A DNA stretch of 64,000 bases from assembly GCA_017552435.1 (NCBI GenBank), contig JAFZPZ010000075.1:22616-86615 (forward strand), given 5' to 3'. Of this stretch, positions 1 through 8,298 are shown in pieces. The DNA is from Bacteroidaceae bacterium. Lineage in GTDB: Bacteria; Bacteroidota; Bacteroidia; Bacteroidales; Bacteroidaceae. Numbering within the stretch: the first letter of the stretch is position 1; every line of letters begins with the position of its first letter. The position numbers were made by a program, and so were the translations under genes. The notes beneath the pieces are model-generated. The model saw nothing but the letters and a program-made list of their open reading frames with translations, searched no databases and was not told the DNA's origin.

Positions 1-1029
1 GATGCCACAATAAGCTTGGCCCTGACGTCAGTACCGCCGGGTTTTGTCCTGAGCAGCCTCTTTCTGGCCTCATGTTTCATCTCGCTCGCTACAGGTACCT
101 CTGTCGGTACCATTGCAGCCCTCGTCCCTATTGCCGGCAGTATGGCCGAACAGACGGGAGCCAGCACTGCGATGATGGTGGCGATTGTGGTTGGCGGAGC
201 ATACTTCGGAGACAACCTGAGCTTCATTTCCGACACGACGATTGTGGCGACACAGACGCAAGGATGCGAGATGAAGGACAAGTTCCGCGCCAACATCTGG
301 ATTGCCATGCCTGCTGCTCTCATCTGTCTGGCACTCTACGCCTGTTTGCCCGGCGTCAATGTGGAGCAGGGACATCCGGGCGAGGTTTCCTATCCTGCCA
401 TCATACCATATATATATATTATAGTGGCGGCGCTCTGCGGCATGAATGTGATGCTGGTGCTGGCTTCGGCAACGGTTCTGGCCGGTGCGATAGGCATAGT
501 TTCCGGTGCCCTGACACCTTTCGGTTGGCTGCGGGCGATGAACGACGGCATCATGGGTATGAGCGAACTCATCATCGTGACGCTCCTGGCAGCAGGCCTG
601 ATGCAGGTTATCCGTCGAGCAGGTGGTATCGACTGGCTCATGCAACTGTTCAACCGTCGCAAGGGCAGCCGCAGGAAAGCTGAATTGAGTATGGCGACGA
701 TGGTGGTGCTGACGGACTTCTGCACGGCAAACAATACGATTGCCATCCTGAGTGTCGGCCCCTTGGCGAAGCAGTTGGCCGAGCGCTACGGGATTCCTGC
801 AAAGCGGGCAGCCAGCATCCTCGATACCTTCAGCTGCTTGGCTCAGGGCATCATTCCCTACGGCGCACAGATGCTCATCGCCAGCGGACTGGCAGCCGTC
901 AATCCCCTCGACATCATCCCCTACCTCTATTATCCCTACATATTAGGAGCAGTGGCAATAGTGTATATAATAGTGGACCCCCTAACCCCCTTTAGGGGGA
1001 ATAACGTGAAAATGAAAAATGAAAAATGA
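1..1029 (+). CDS. NhaC-family Na+/H+ antiporter (5' partial)
   Basis: Inner-membrane cation antiporter, C-terminal part. The frame is open from base 1 with no convincing start (the first candidate is a TTG at 16), so the gene begins outside the window; about 340 codons are visible, whereas NhaC proteins usually have 430-460. The protein is almost entirely hydrophobic helices, with the NhaC-like segments GTSVGTIAALVPIA and GGAYFGDNLSFISDTTI near the beginning and TDFCTANNTIAI in the middle. The last dozen codons read through a GC-rich palindrome (976-999) and a heptamer repeat, so the natural C-terminus has been replaced or extended by repeat sequence. The stop overlaps the rsmG start by 11 bases. 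Family assignment is from sequence motifs and is fairly secure; ion specificity is inferred. Confidence 0.85.
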   Translation, partial: DATISLALTSVPPGFVLSSLFLASCFISLATGTSVGTIAALVPIAGSMAEQTGASTAMMVAIVVGGAYFGDNLSFISDTTIVATQTQGCEMKDKFRANIWIAMPAALICLALYACLPGVNVEQGHPGEVSYPAIIPYIYIIVAALCGMNVMLVLASATVLAGAIGIVSGALTPFGWLRAMNDGIMGMSELIIVTLLAAGLMQVIRRAGGIDWLMQLFNRRKGSRRKAELSMATMVVLTDFCTANNTIAILSVGPLAKQLAERYGIPAKRAASILDTFSCLAQGIIPYGAQMLIASGLAAVNPLDIIPYLYYPYILGAVAIVYIIVDPLTPFRGNNVKMKNEK

Positions 1030-1077
1030 AAAATTGAATGATGAAACCTATCTCCCCCTAAAGGGGGGTGGGGGGTC
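976..1077. repeat. Inverted pair of GC-rich palindromes (REPIN-like)
   Basis: Two copies of the same roughly 24-nt module, GACCCCCTAACCCCC followed by TTTAGGGGG at 976-999 and its inverted copy at 1054-1077, flank about 54 bp. Each copy is itself a short palindrome around TTTA/TAAA. The pair covers the end of the antiporter gene and the first 20 codons of rsmG, and so is translated in both. Confidence 0.85.
1012..1035. repeat. Heptamer tandem repeat (ATGAAAA)n
   Basis: About three and a half copies of ATGAAAA with exact 7-nt period. The rsmG start codon (1019) and the antiporter stop codon (1027-1029) both lie inside it. Confidence 0.85.
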
Positions 1078-1711
1078 TTTAATACTTAAGTATTTCCCCG
1101 CTCTGACGGAGCGGCAGCAGGAGCAGTTTGCTGCCCTCGATGCGCTCTATCGCGACTGGAACAGCAAGATAAACGTCATCTCGCGCCGTGACATCGACAA
1201 CCTCTACGAGCACCATGTCCTGCACTCCCTCGCCATTGCCGAATTGATTCGCTTCAAGCCCGGCACCAGCATCATGGATCTTGGCACTGGCGGCGGTTTC
1301 CCAGGAATCCCCCTTGCCATCATGTTCCCCGAGGCGAGGTTCCACCTCGTCGATTCCATCGGCAAGAAGATTCGCGTCTGCGAGGAGGTCTGCCGGGCAC
1401 TCGGACTGGAGAACGTCACTACCCAGTGGTGTCGTGCAGAGGAGGTCAAGCAGCAGTTCCATTTCGTGGTCTCCAGGGCCGTCATGCCTCTTCCCGACCT
1501 CGTGAAGATAGTTCGGGTGAAAATCAGCAAGGAGCAGTTCAATGGGCTGCCCAATGGGCTCATCTGCCTCAAGGGCGGAGAACTTGAACAGGAGGCAAAG
1601 CCCTTCGGCCATGCTGCCCAAATCACATCCCTCAGCGAATACTTCCAGGAGGAATTCTTCCAAACAAAGAAACTCATCTATTTGCCCATAGGGCAAAACA
1701 ATTCAAAATAA
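1019..1711 (+). CDS. rsmG: 16S rRNA (guanine527-N7)-methyltransferase RsmG
   Basis: Methylates N7 of G527 in 16S rRNA using S-adenosylmethionine; cytosolic. The Rossmann SAM-binding loop DLGTGGGFPGIPL is at residues 87-99, preceded by the family segment INVISRRDIDNLYEHHVLHS (residues 51-70) and followed by the SRAV motif. The normal family N-terminus corresponds to about residue 21 (LILKYFPALT); the first 20 residues, including LPLKGGGGSL, come from a heptamer repeat and a GC-rich palindrome. Hence 230 residues against the usual 205-210. The start at 1019 overlaps the antiporter gene by 11 bases; I see no better in-frame start. Downstream spacing of 46 bp to the hydrolase suggests co-transcription. 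Confidence 0.93.
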   Translation: MKNEKLNDETYLPLKGGGGSLILKYFPALTERQQEQFAALDALYRDWNSKINVISRRDIDNLYEHHVLHSLAIAELIRFKPGTSIMDLGTGGGFPGIPLAIMFPEARFHLVDSIGKKIRVCEEVCRALGLENVTTQWCRAEEVKQQFHFVVSRAVMPLPDLVKIVRVKISKEQFNGLPNGLICLKGGELEQEAKPFGHAAQITSLSEYFQEEFFQTKKLIYLPIGQNNSK

Positions 1712-1729
1712 CTTAATTCAAAACCTATT

Positions 1730-1753
1730 CCCCTTAAAGGGGGTTAGGGGGTC
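1730..1753. repeat. GC-rich palindrome, single copy
   Basis: Copy of the CCCCTTAAAGGGGG plus TTAGGGGGTC module. It ends 4 nt before the ATG at 1758, so it occupies the ribosome-binding region of the next gene. Confidence 0.85.
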
Positions 1754-1757
1754 GCTT

Positions 1758-2393
1758 ATGAAATACCAATCATTCACATTCAATCCTATTCAAGAGAACA
1801 CCTACCTGCTTTGGGACGAAGAGACGCTCGAAGCAGCAATCATAGACACCGGTACATGGAACAGACAGGAGGAACAAATGCTGGAAGGCAGCATCAAGGC
1901 GCTCGGACTGAAGATGAAGTACGCCCTACAGACGCACGCCCACTTCGACCACACCTTCGGCCTGCCCTTCATCTATCGCACTTACGGGCTGAAGCCCATC
2001 TTCCATGTGGATGATGCCGAGACCTACCGCGATATGCCGAAACTGGGCGTTCGCTTCGGCCTCACGATATCGGGCATGCCCCCCATCGGTCAGCTCCTGA
2101 ACGATGGTGCCGAACTGATTCTCGGAACCACCGTTATCCGCCTCATACACACGCCCGGCCACACCCCAGGCTCCGCTGCATTCTACGTTCCCGCAGATGG
2201 ACTAGTGTTTAGCGGCGACACATTGTTCCGGCAGAGCATCGGGCGAACCGACCTCCCCGGCGGCAACTACGAGACCGAGTTGAACAGCATCCACGACAAG
2301 CTCTTCGCCCTGCCCGATGACACCGTTGTCCTCTCCGGCCACGGTCCCGCCACCACCATCGGTTGGGAAAAGAAGCACAACTACTGCGTGTAA
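1758..2393 (+). CDS. MBL-fold metallo-hydrolase (glyoxalase II-like)
   Basis: Single-domain metallo-beta-lactamase-fold hydrolase of 211 residues, probably a thioester hydrolase of the hydroxyacylglutathione hydrolase-like (GloB-type) group. The di-metal motif THAHFDH is at residues 59-65, the third metal ligand is in HTPGH at about 131-135, the bridging Asp in SGDTLF near 152, and the final His in GHGP near 194. The substrate cannot be read from the sequence; Bacteroidales lack glutathione, so a different thiol ester is likely. It follows rsmG on the same strand, and its upstream region is made of a palindromic repeat. It converges with the epimerase gene on the other strand, 22 bp away. Confidence 0.88.
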   Translation: MKYQSFTFNPIQENTYLLWDEETLEAAIIDTGTWNRQEEQMLEGSIKALGLKMKYALQTHAHFDHTFGLPFIYRTYGLKPIFHVDDAETYRDMPKLGVRFGLTISGMPPIGQLLNDGAELILGTTVIRLIHTPGHTPGSAAFYVPADGLVFSGDTLFRQSIGRTDLPGGNYETELNSIHDKLFALPDDTVVLSGHGPATTIGWEKKHNYCV

Positions 2394-2415
2394 GGTAGCT
2401 TTCGATAACTGGCAG

Positions 2416-3591
2416 CTATTGCTTGGCGGCGATGCGCTCCAGGGCCTGGTACACTTGCATCAGGCCACGAGGAACGTGGAAACATCCCTTCCATTTACCG
2501 CCCTTCAAGGTGAGCAGCACTTCACCTCTGCGGTTCAGGTAGCCGTACCATTCGGGATATTCGGGGTCCATGAAGTGGCTCCAGACATATTCGTGAACCT
2601 TCATGAACCAGTCGAGACATTCCTGGCTACCGGTCAGTTCGTAGCCTTTTATCATGGTGATGAGCGTCTCGATGTGAACCCACCAAAGCTTTTGATCCCA
2701 TTCCAGTTGTTGCAAAGGGCGTCCCAGACGGTCCATGAAGTAGAAGATGCCACCGTACTCCTTGTCCCAGCCATATTCAGCTTCGCGCAAGGCGATATGA
2801 ACAGCTTTCTCGATGAGGTCCTTGCGACCTAAACGCTTGCCCAAATCCATAATGAACCACATGGCTTCGATGGCGTGGCCGGGATTCAGCAGACGGCCTT
2901 CGTGACAATCGACGAGCTTACCGTCCTTGCTCACGTTCTCGACAATCAGGTCGAGCTCGGGACGATAGAAAACGTCGAGTACTTCGTGGAGGCAGATGTC
3001 GATGGTCTCCTTCAGGAAGTCGGCGGGGAGCAGGTCCTCAATCTCCAGAGCTACGTTACAGAGAATCATAGGCAGGGCGAAGTCCTTCAGGGCGCGTGCT
3101 CCGGGTGCGGCTTTGCTCCATTTGCCTTTGGGGTTCTGGCGCTTGGAAAGCACGATGTCGAAGGTCTTCTTGGCGATGTCGGCATATTCCTGGATGCCCG
3201 TTGCCTTGTATAGTTGTCCGAAGGCGATGACGGCAAAGGTGTAGGAGAAGATGTTATAAGGCTCAACGAGAGGACGGCCCTGTCGGTCGAGCGAGAAGTA
3301 CCAATTGAGGTTGCCGTCGTGACCGTACTTCTTCAGGAACTCGGCTCCCTGTATGGCGGCGTCGAGCCATTCCTGCCGCTTCTCTACCTTATTATATAGT
3401 GTAGCGAGCATCCATACCTCGCGGCCCTGGAGCCAGATGAACTTGTCGGTGTCATAGACCTCTCCGTTGCGTTCGATGCAGGTGAAGTACCCGCCGTATT
3501 CCATGTCTATACTGTTCTGCATCCAGAAGGGCATCACCCTGTCCAGCAGCTCGCTCTTGTACTGAGCAGCAAGAAGATTGAAATCAACCAT
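2416..3591 (-). CDS. N-acylglucosamine 2-epimerase family protein
   Basis: 391-residue (alpha/alpha)6-barrel sugar epimerase. Family segments include FWMQNSIDMEYGGYFTCI near the N-terminus, KFIWLQGREVWM around residue 50, NPGHAIEAMWF with its catalytic-type His in the middle, and WWVHIETLITM near residue 320. Known members interconvert N-acetylglucosamine and N-acetylmannosamine, or epimerise cellobiose or mannose. The gene lies 24 bp downstream of a kelch-sodium symporter fusion of the type found in sialic-acid loci, so an amino-sugar 2-epimerase in sialic-acid use is the best guess. Start ATG at 3591 follows heptamer repeats (3597-3626). Cytosolic; no signal peptide. Confidence 0.85.
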   Translation of the reverse strand: MVDFNLLAAQYKSELLDRVMPFWMQNSIDMEYGGYFTCIERNGEVYDTDKFIWLQGREVWMLATLYNKVEKRQEWLDAAIQGAEFLKKYGHDGNLNWYFSLDRQGRPLVEPYNIFSYTFAVIAFGQLYKATGIQEYADIAKKTFDIVLSKRQNPKGKWSKAAPGARALKDFALPMILCNVALEIEDLLPADFLKETIDICLHEVLDVFYRPELDLIVENVSKDGKLVDCHEGRLLNPGHAIEAMWFIMDLGKRLGRKDLIEKAVHIALREAEYGWDKEYGGIFYFMDRLGRPLQQLEWDQKLWWVHIETLITMIKGYELTGSQECLDWFMKVHEYVWSHFMDPEYPEWYGYLNRRGEVLLTLKGGKWKGCFHVPRGLMQVYQALERIAAKQ

Positions 3592-3596
3592 ATTTA

Positions 3597-3626
3597 TTTT
3601 GAATTTTGAATTTAGTTATTTTGAAT
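3597..3626. repeat. Heptamer tandem repeat (TTTTGAA)n
   Basis: Three copies of TTTTGAA, two adjacent and one after a short degenerate unit, between the symporter stop codon and the epimerase start. Confidence 0.8.
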
Positions 3627-6120
3627 TGTTGAGGCTCAAAAGCCATGCTGTGATGACACTTACCACGATTCCTGTGGCGCCGAAGAGGAAGAAGTTGGCG
3701 TCGGTGAAGAGGTACATCAGGAGCACTACTACCTCGCCTGCGATGAAGCCAGTCAGAGCCGACCAGCCCTTGATGCGCGGGATGAAGACTGCCATCACGA
3801 AGAGGCCACCCAGGCCGCTGGTCAGCAAGCCCAGTATGGTGTTGAAGTAATCCAGCAGCGAGGTGATGTCCCACGTTGCCATCAGCAGGGCAATGCCCAG
3901 ACCTATCAAACCGCTGACGATACACGTCCAGCGGGCCACACGAAGGAGTGCAGCGTCCTTGATGCTTGGGCGGAATCGTTGTATAAAATCGACGCTGAAG
4001 GCGGTGCTGACGCTGTTGATGTTGCTGGAGATGGTACTCATTGTGGCAGCGAAGATGGCGGCAATGAGGAGACCCGCTATGCCTGCGGGCATCTGGCTCA
4101 TCATGAAGAAGGGGAAGATGGCATCGCCCTGTTGCATCGTGATGTCCAGGCTTTGTGGATGCGTCTTGTAGAAGGTGTAGAGACCTGTGCCGATGAAGTA
4201 GAAGGCTACGGAGATGAAGACGCTCATGAAGCCGTTCACCAGGATGCTGCGGCCTGCACTCTTCTCATCTTTTGTCGTCATGTAGCGCTGGATGACGGTC
4301 TGGTCGCTGGTGTAGGAGATGAGGTTATTGGCAATGCCGCCGCCCAGGATGGCAACCCAGAAGGTGACGCGCCGGTAGTCCCAGCTCCAAACGAAGAGGC
4401 GCAACTTGTCGTTATCCACTGCCAGTTGCCAGGCTCCGGAGAAACCACCCTCGGTGTTGCTCCACAGGTACAAGGCTGCGAAGATGGCACCGCCCACCAG
4501 GATGCAACCCTGTACCACGTCGCCCCAGATGACGGCCTCCACACCGCCCATCGTACAATAGATGATGGTGACGAGGCCCATCAGCACGATGCATAGGTAG
4601 ATGTCGATGCCCGTGACGGCTGTCAGAGCCAGCGAAGGCAGGTAGAGCACCAGTGCCATACGTGCCACCATGAAGATGCAGAACAATGCCGATGCCATCA
4701 GACGGGTGGCCGTGTTGAAGCGCTCCTCCAGTATGGCGTAGGCTGATGCTGCCTTGCTCCGGCGGAAGTAGGGTAGGTAGTACCAGATGACAGGAAAGCC
4801 CACAATCGGTATCATCCAGAGCATCGGGTAGTAGGTCCAGTCGGTGGCGTAGGCTTTGGCGGGAATTGCCATATAGGTGATGGCGCTGAGCATCGTGGCA
4901 TAGATGCTGATACCTGCTGCCCACCAAGGCACACGACCGCCGCCCTTGAAGAAATCCTCTGCTCCGTTCTCGCGACGCATGAAGTAGATGCCCATTCCCA
5001 GCATCGCCATCAGGTAGAAAGCTAGCACCGTCCAGTTGAGCCAACCGAAGTGGGTGTCGCGCTTCGTTTCGATGCGAGAAACCTGTGCCGACCTGATGCC
5101 TGGCATCGTCTCGCCGCCGCTGTAGAACCAGCCTCCGTCATAGGGCGTGAGGGCTGCTCCGGCCCGCGCCAATGCACTATCCCCCGGGATGGTCATCCAC
5201 GAGTCGGTGATGGTATGATAGGCCAGCACATCCTGGCGGAACTTGTACCAGGCCGGTTCGTGGCGCAGGTATAGGCTGTCCTGCTTGCCCTGTATGGCAG
5301 AAAGGAAGATATCGTAATCCACGCCTCCGAAGAAGAGGATATGGCTGTAGCCGCAGGTCGTGGCGCAGGAGCCGACGAGAGCAAGATGCCCGGCACCGGA
5401 CCCTCTCCCAACCTCTCCCTTGTAGGGAGAGGAGTATATAGTTGAGGGAGTTGTTTCTTTCCATTCGAGGGTTTTTAGGTTAAGCTTTAAGCCTTTTGTG
5501 TAAACAACTCCCTCTCCTTTGGAGAGGGTTGGGGTGAGGCTGCCTCCGAATATGTACAGCGCCTTCCCTTCCGGCGCGTTCTGTACCGCCATGCAGGGTT
5601 GCAGCCGGCCTTCGTCGGGAATCTCACAGAGCTTCACCCATTCCTTGCCGTCTGGCCAGTCGAGGGCATAGACATCCTTGTTTAGAACGCCGTTGCTCTG
5701 ACCTCCAGCCACGAAGATCCTGTCCGTCCCATAGCAGGCAGCAAAGTTGTCGAGTCCTTTGGGCAGGTTTGGGAGAGAGCTTTTGAATTTTGAATTTATT
5801 GATTTTGAATTCTCGAAAGTGGTTTCGGTTTCCGAACCATTTTCGGAAGTACCTCCAATATACACCGTCCCCTCCGGCACTGTCACGCTGGCTCCGTAGG
5901 CTTTGGGATAGAACACTTTCTGCCCGCCGTCGGCACAGGGGACATCGGGGAAGTTGCAGCCTCCCCAGGTCACAAGCTGCCCGTCCTGGATGCTGGCAAA
6001 GTGGCCCGAGACAGCGCGGGGCATGTCCGGCGCTCTCGTGACAACAATATTGTTTTGTGCGTGGCAAAGTCCGACCGACAGAGTGAGGAGAACGGAGAAA
6101 AGATAGAGTCGTATTTTCAT
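3616..6120 (-). CDS. Cyclically permuted mutarotase (kelch) domain fused to a sodium:solute symporter
   Basis: An 834-residue two-part protein. Residues 1-20 are a signal peptide (MKIRLYLFSVLLTLSVGLCH, cleaved about AQ). Residues 25-335 contain kelch motifs (VTWGGCN, IFVAGGQS, YIFGGS, ILFFGG, FYSGGE) of the NanM-like sialic-acid mutarotase type. From about 345 the protein is an SSS-family transporter with some 13 membrane segments, starting LNWTVLAFYLMAMLGMGIYF and including GGRVPWWAAGISI. The periplasmic beta-propeller probably anomerises the sugar next to the transporter. I chose ATG 6120 over an upstream in-frame ATG (6174) because it begins the signal peptide. A palindrome pair and a heptamer repeat are inserted in the propeller (about residues 104-113 and 194-241). 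Probably co-transcribed with the epimerase. Confidence 0.87.
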   Translation of the reverse strand: MKIRLYLFSVLLTLSVGLCHAQNNIVVTRAPDMPRAVSGHFASIQDGQLVTWGGCNFPDVPCADGGQKVFYPKAYGASVTVPEGTVYIGGTSENGSETETTFENSKSINSKFKSSLPNLPKGLDNFAACYGTDRIFVAGGQSNGVLNKDVYALDWPDGKEWVKLCEIPDEGRLQPCMAVQNAPEGKALYIFGGSLTPTLSKGEGVVYTKGLKLNLKTLEWKETTPSTIYSSPYKGEVGRGSGAGHLALVGSCATTCGYSHILFFGGVDYDIFLSAIQGKQDSLYLRHEPAWYKFRQDVLAYHTITDSWMTIPGDSALARAGAALTPYDGGWFYSGGETMPGIRSAQVSRIETKRDTHFGWLNWTVLAFYLMAMLGMGIYFMRRENGAEDFFKGGGRVPWWAAGISIYATMLSAITYMAIPAKAYATDWTYYPMLWMIPIVGFPVIWYYLPYFRRSKAASAYAILEERFNTATRLMASALFCIFMVARMALVLYLPSLALTAVTGIDIYLCIVLMGLVTIIYCTMGGVEAVIWGDVVQGCILVGGAIFAALYLWSNTEGGFSGAWQLAVDNDKLRLFVWSWDYRRVTFWVAILGGGIANNLISYTSDQTVIQRYMTTKDEKSAGRSILVNGFMSVFISVAFYFIGTGLYTFYKTHPQSLDITMQQGDAIFPFFMMSQMPAGIAGLLIAAIFAATMSTISSNINSVSTAFSVDFIQRFRPSIKDAALLRVARWTCIVSGLIGLGIALLMATWDITSLLDYFNTILGLLTSGLGGLFVMAVFIPRIKGWSALTGFIAGEVVVLLMYLFTDANFFLFGATGIVVSVITAWLLSLNNSK
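5399..5540. repeat. Inverted pair of GC-rich palindromes inside a gene
   Basis: Arms at 5399-5434 (CCCTCTCCCAACCTCTCCC then GGGAGAGG) and 5509-5540 (CCCTCTCCTTTGGAGAGGG), in inverted orientation. Between them is a further perfect 13-bp inverted repeat, GAGGGAGTTGTTT at 5444-5456 and its complement at 5502-5514. The whole is translated in frame in the kelch domain. Confidence 0.8.
5781..5811. repeat. Heptamer tandem repeat (TTTTGAA)n inside a gene
   Basis: Three copies of TTTTGAA, read on the minus strand as NSKSINSKFKS in the kelch domain. Same unit as at 3597-3626 and as the repeat that breaks ileS. Confidence 0.75.
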
Positions 6121-6290
6121 GGGATTATCCGTTTTGCAGTACAAAAATACAAATAATTTCTGAAATATCAACATGTTTTATGGGAAGTATATCCCACATG
6201 CTTGTTTTTTGCAACTTTAATGCCGGGAATTGCATGAATCTTCATTGAAAATAGCAGGAATAGCACCCACATCGCAATACAATAAACAAA

Positions 6291-6331
6291 AAAGTCCCCG
6301 CCGCAGAACGCATGTTTCCGCAGCGAGGACT
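6291..6331 (-). terminator. Probable terminator hairpin
   Basis: On the minus strand AAAGTCCTCGCTGCGG pairs imperfectly with CTGCGGCGGGGACTTT, followed by a T-run. No intact minus-strand gene lies immediately upstream, so it may terminate a lost gene or antisense transcription. Confidence 0.5.
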
Positions 6332-6387
6332 TTCATTTCTAATTTTTTTATTTTCTAATTTCTCATTTAGCGAAGCACTTTAGAGCA

Positions 6388-6424
6388 GTCCTTCTTCGCA
6401 AGTTCCCCACTTGCGAAGAAGGAC
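6388..6424. repeat. Perfect 16-bp hairpin with 5-nt loop
   Basis: GTCCTTCTTCGCAAGT (6388-6403) and its exact reverse complement (6409-6424) enclose TCCCC. There is no T-run on either side, so it is not a classic terminator. No other copy was seen in the window. Confidence 0.8.
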
Positions 6425-6470
6425 CGGGTAGGTCTGGGTTAATAATAAGTTTTGTTTTCTCTATTTTGCA

Positions 6471-6512
6471 CCGCGCCTTAGCAGCGCGCCTTGGTGCAAG
6501 AGCATCCAAGAA
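6471..6512. repeat. Bulged-T hairpin element, copy A
   Basis: A first stem CGCGC/GCGCG with a 7-nt loop is followed by a second stem CTTGG-TGC / GCA-T-CCAAG with loop AAGA and a single bulged T. Matching copies lie at 54473-54514 and 59913-59944; two base pairs of the second stem change in a compensatory way in the 54473 copy. Confidence 0.75.
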
Positions 6513-6549
6513 CCGGTACTTTTCTGCTTTTGTAAAGATATTTCTATAT

Positions 6550-6578
6550 CCCCCCCCTAAAGGGGGCTGGGGGGGCTC
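6550..6578. repeat. GC-rich palindrome, single copy
   Basis: Module of the CCCCCTAAAGGGGG family followed by CTGGGGGGGCTC, just upstream of the truncated AlbA/RecG-like remnant. Confidence 0.8.
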
Positions 6579-6590
6579 ACTTCTCCGTAG

Positions 6591-7349
6591 GAGAATTTAA
6601 TCTCTTCCGCAGACGGTCGTTGGGAGAACAACCTGTATCAGTTCCTGCATTTAGTCATCCCCAAACTTACAATGGACCTGCCACGTCCGTTCCGTATGCC
6701 AAAGTTGAAGCGCGAGGAGGACACACCGCAGATGAAAGCAGTTCGCGAGGCTTTTGCCAATGCCATCATTCATTCGGATGTATTTTTGTCAGGGGGAGTT
6801 CTGCGTATCGACAAATATGACGATAGGCTTTGTCTGCGAAATCCAGGTACGCTGAAACTGCCTATCGAGCAGATATACGAAGGAGGCACATCGAGGGCAC
6901 GTAACCCCAGAATGCAGATGATAGGCTATGGAGAAAACTTGGGTTCTGGCTTCCCGCTGATACTCACCGCTTGGAAAGATGCCGGCTGGGGAAAGCCTGT
7001 GTTGAAGAACAAGGTGGAGATAGATGAGGTAGAGCAGGAATTGCCAATAAAGAAACTCATTGAGAATCCAAAGAAAATTAATGAGGAGAACAAAGGTGAT
7101 TTGTCAGATGTCCTAAAGAATGTCCTAAAAGATGACCTAAAAAATGTCCTAAAAGAACTGTCTGAACGTCAGCTTCTTATATTGTACTATATAAAAGGTA
7201 ATGACCGAATAACCATTCAGCAAATGAGCCAAAAGGTTAAATTGTCTGAGAAAACAGTAAGGCGCGAAGTAGAAATCCTCAAGGAAAAGGGTGTCCTCCT
7301 TCGTGAAGGTGGTCGCAAAGAGGGCCGTTGGGTCATAGTGACTAAGTAG
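6591..7349 (+). pseudogene. AlbA/RecG-like helicase-related protein, N-terminally truncated remnant
   Basis: The open frame starts after a stop at 6588-6590 and encodes the C-terminal half of a putative DNA-binding protein of the AlbA_2/ATP-dependent helicase RecG-like family. Visible are WENNLYQFLHLVIPKL, the segment AVREAFANAIIHSD (normally an HATPase-like helix with NAIIHRDY), RNPGTL, SRARNPRMQMIGYGENLGSG, then a charged linker and a C-terminal winged helix (ISEKTVRREVEIL-like: LSEKTVRREVEILKEKGVL). Intact relatives have about 200 more N-terminal residues. A downstream ATG at 6672 could start a 225-residue protein. The missing 5' end, directly preceded by repeats, indicates a deletion remnant. 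Confidence 0.7.
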
Positions 7350-7518
7350 ATAGGAAATATTGGCAATATTACACAAGAACTGCTGCAATAACAAACAATA
7401 ACAATTGGGATTATGTGGCCATTTACAGTTACATGTATGTCCCTGAGATTGACAAGAAGTCAACCCAGAGGCATATAAACATTGCCCATCTGTTGCTGAA
7501 AAACAAAAATGATAAGGG
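7350..7518 (+). other. Possible short reading-frame remnant before the lipoprotein gene
   Basis: A frame open from 7346 ends at a TGA (7520-7522) that overlaps the next ATG (7519) in an ATGA arrangement; it would read ...WDYVAIYSYMYVPEI...KNKNDKG. There is no start codon with a recognisable RBS and I do not recognise the product. It may be the tail of a deleted gene that was once in operon with the lipoprotein. Confidence 0.3.
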
Positions 7519-8154
7519 ATGAAATACATTTGGCCAATATGTTATATAGTTATAAGCTGCCTTACGTCTTGTTCCAATCAAGGTGGCAGAGGATGCACTT
7601 GGACTGACCCCCATAATAAACTGTTTCGATTAGAGCAAATGAAGCAAAACTTGACGAATTGCTTAGACTCGGCAGAAATAATATCTTATATAGACACGAC
7701 ATATAATGTAAAGGTGTTATATCCAGATTGTTTTCATGCTGGCAAAAACAAACCTGGGAAAGCAACTTTCTATGCATATTTTCCAGAACATACGTCGTTG
7801 TCCTTATGTCTGACAGTAGGCACAAACAATGAGGGATGGGATATAAAGAAAGCTATAGAGTATCAATTGTTCATATCAGCCGATTCTGCAACGATGTGCA
7901 TCACTGAAGGCAAAGACTTTTTTATAGTTTCAGGAAATCATTATGTTAAGAAAATATATCTTTATAATAACCATTGGATTGAATACAAATTCAGTTATAA
8001 TGAAAATGCCTCGGAGGTTGTAGACAGAATAGCTAATCTGGTGAGAGAATGGAATCCAAAAATTGGTTTCTTTGGCGTATTGCTCTGTAACTATCCCTTC
8101 TATTTGCAGGTTGTTTGCATGGTTTTCGCCATCTCGAAGTTGTGCTTCATATAA
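7519..8154 (+). CDS. Hypothetical lipoprotein
   Basis: Up to 211 residues with a type II signal peptide: MKYIWPICYIVISC then lipobox LTSC, lipidated Cys about residue 18. No recognised domain; the body has alternating hydrophobic and polar stretches typical of a small beta-rich periplasmic or surface lipoprotein. The last 20 or so residues (CNYPFYLQVVCMVFAISKLCFI region) run antisense into a possible minus-strand ORF and look unlike the rest, so the natural C-terminus may have been lost by a frameshift near 8090. The local sequence is more AT-rich than neighbouring housekeeping genes, in keeping with an accessory gene. Confidence 0.55.
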   Translation: MKYIWPICYIVISCLTSCSNQGGRGCTWTDPHNKLFRLEQMKQNLTNCLDSAEIISYIDTTYNVKVLYPDCFHAGKNKPGKATFYAYFPEHTSLSLCLTVGTNNEGWDIKKAIEYQLFISADSATMCITEGKDFFIVSGNHYVKKIYLYNNHWIEYKFSYNENASEVVDRIANLVREWNPKIGFFGVLLCNYPFYLQVVCMVFAISKLCFI

Positions 8155-8255
8155 TTGGCAGCGTCTTCGGAGCTCATTGGCGATTGCTGCGATGCGGCTA
8201 TTTTCCGCATCTTGCGCTCCGTCACTTCCTTGTGGAACTGGTTGAGAAATGTCAT
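8100..8255 (-). CDS. Small hypothetical ORF (51 aa)
   Basis: Predicted mostly helical, basic then neutral: NQFHKEVTERKMRKI, then SSEDAANYMKHNFEMAK. It overlaps the 3' end of the plus-strand lipoprotein by 55 bp. The residue composition looks coding, but I recognise no family. An upstream extension in the same frame to 8432 is Arg/Pro-rich and antisense-like, so I use the ATG at 8255. Low certainty. Confidence 0.3.
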   Translation of the reverse strand: MTFLNQFHKEVTERKMRKIAASQQSPMSSEDAANYMKHNFEMAKTMQTTCK

Positions 8256-8298
8256 GACTCGTAGATGGCTGAGGTATGAAGTAGGATGGCTGATAAGT

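Larger units (their letters stand above)
6121..6590. other. Gene-free repeat-rich interval
   Basis: About 470 bp without a credible gene. It contains the symporter promoter region, a terminator-like hairpin (6291-6331), a perfect hairpin (6388-6424), a copy of the bulged-T hairpin element (6471-6512) and one GC-rich palindrome (6550-6578). The next gene is a truncated remnant, so this looks like a junction where DNA was lost or rearranged. Confidence 0.7.
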
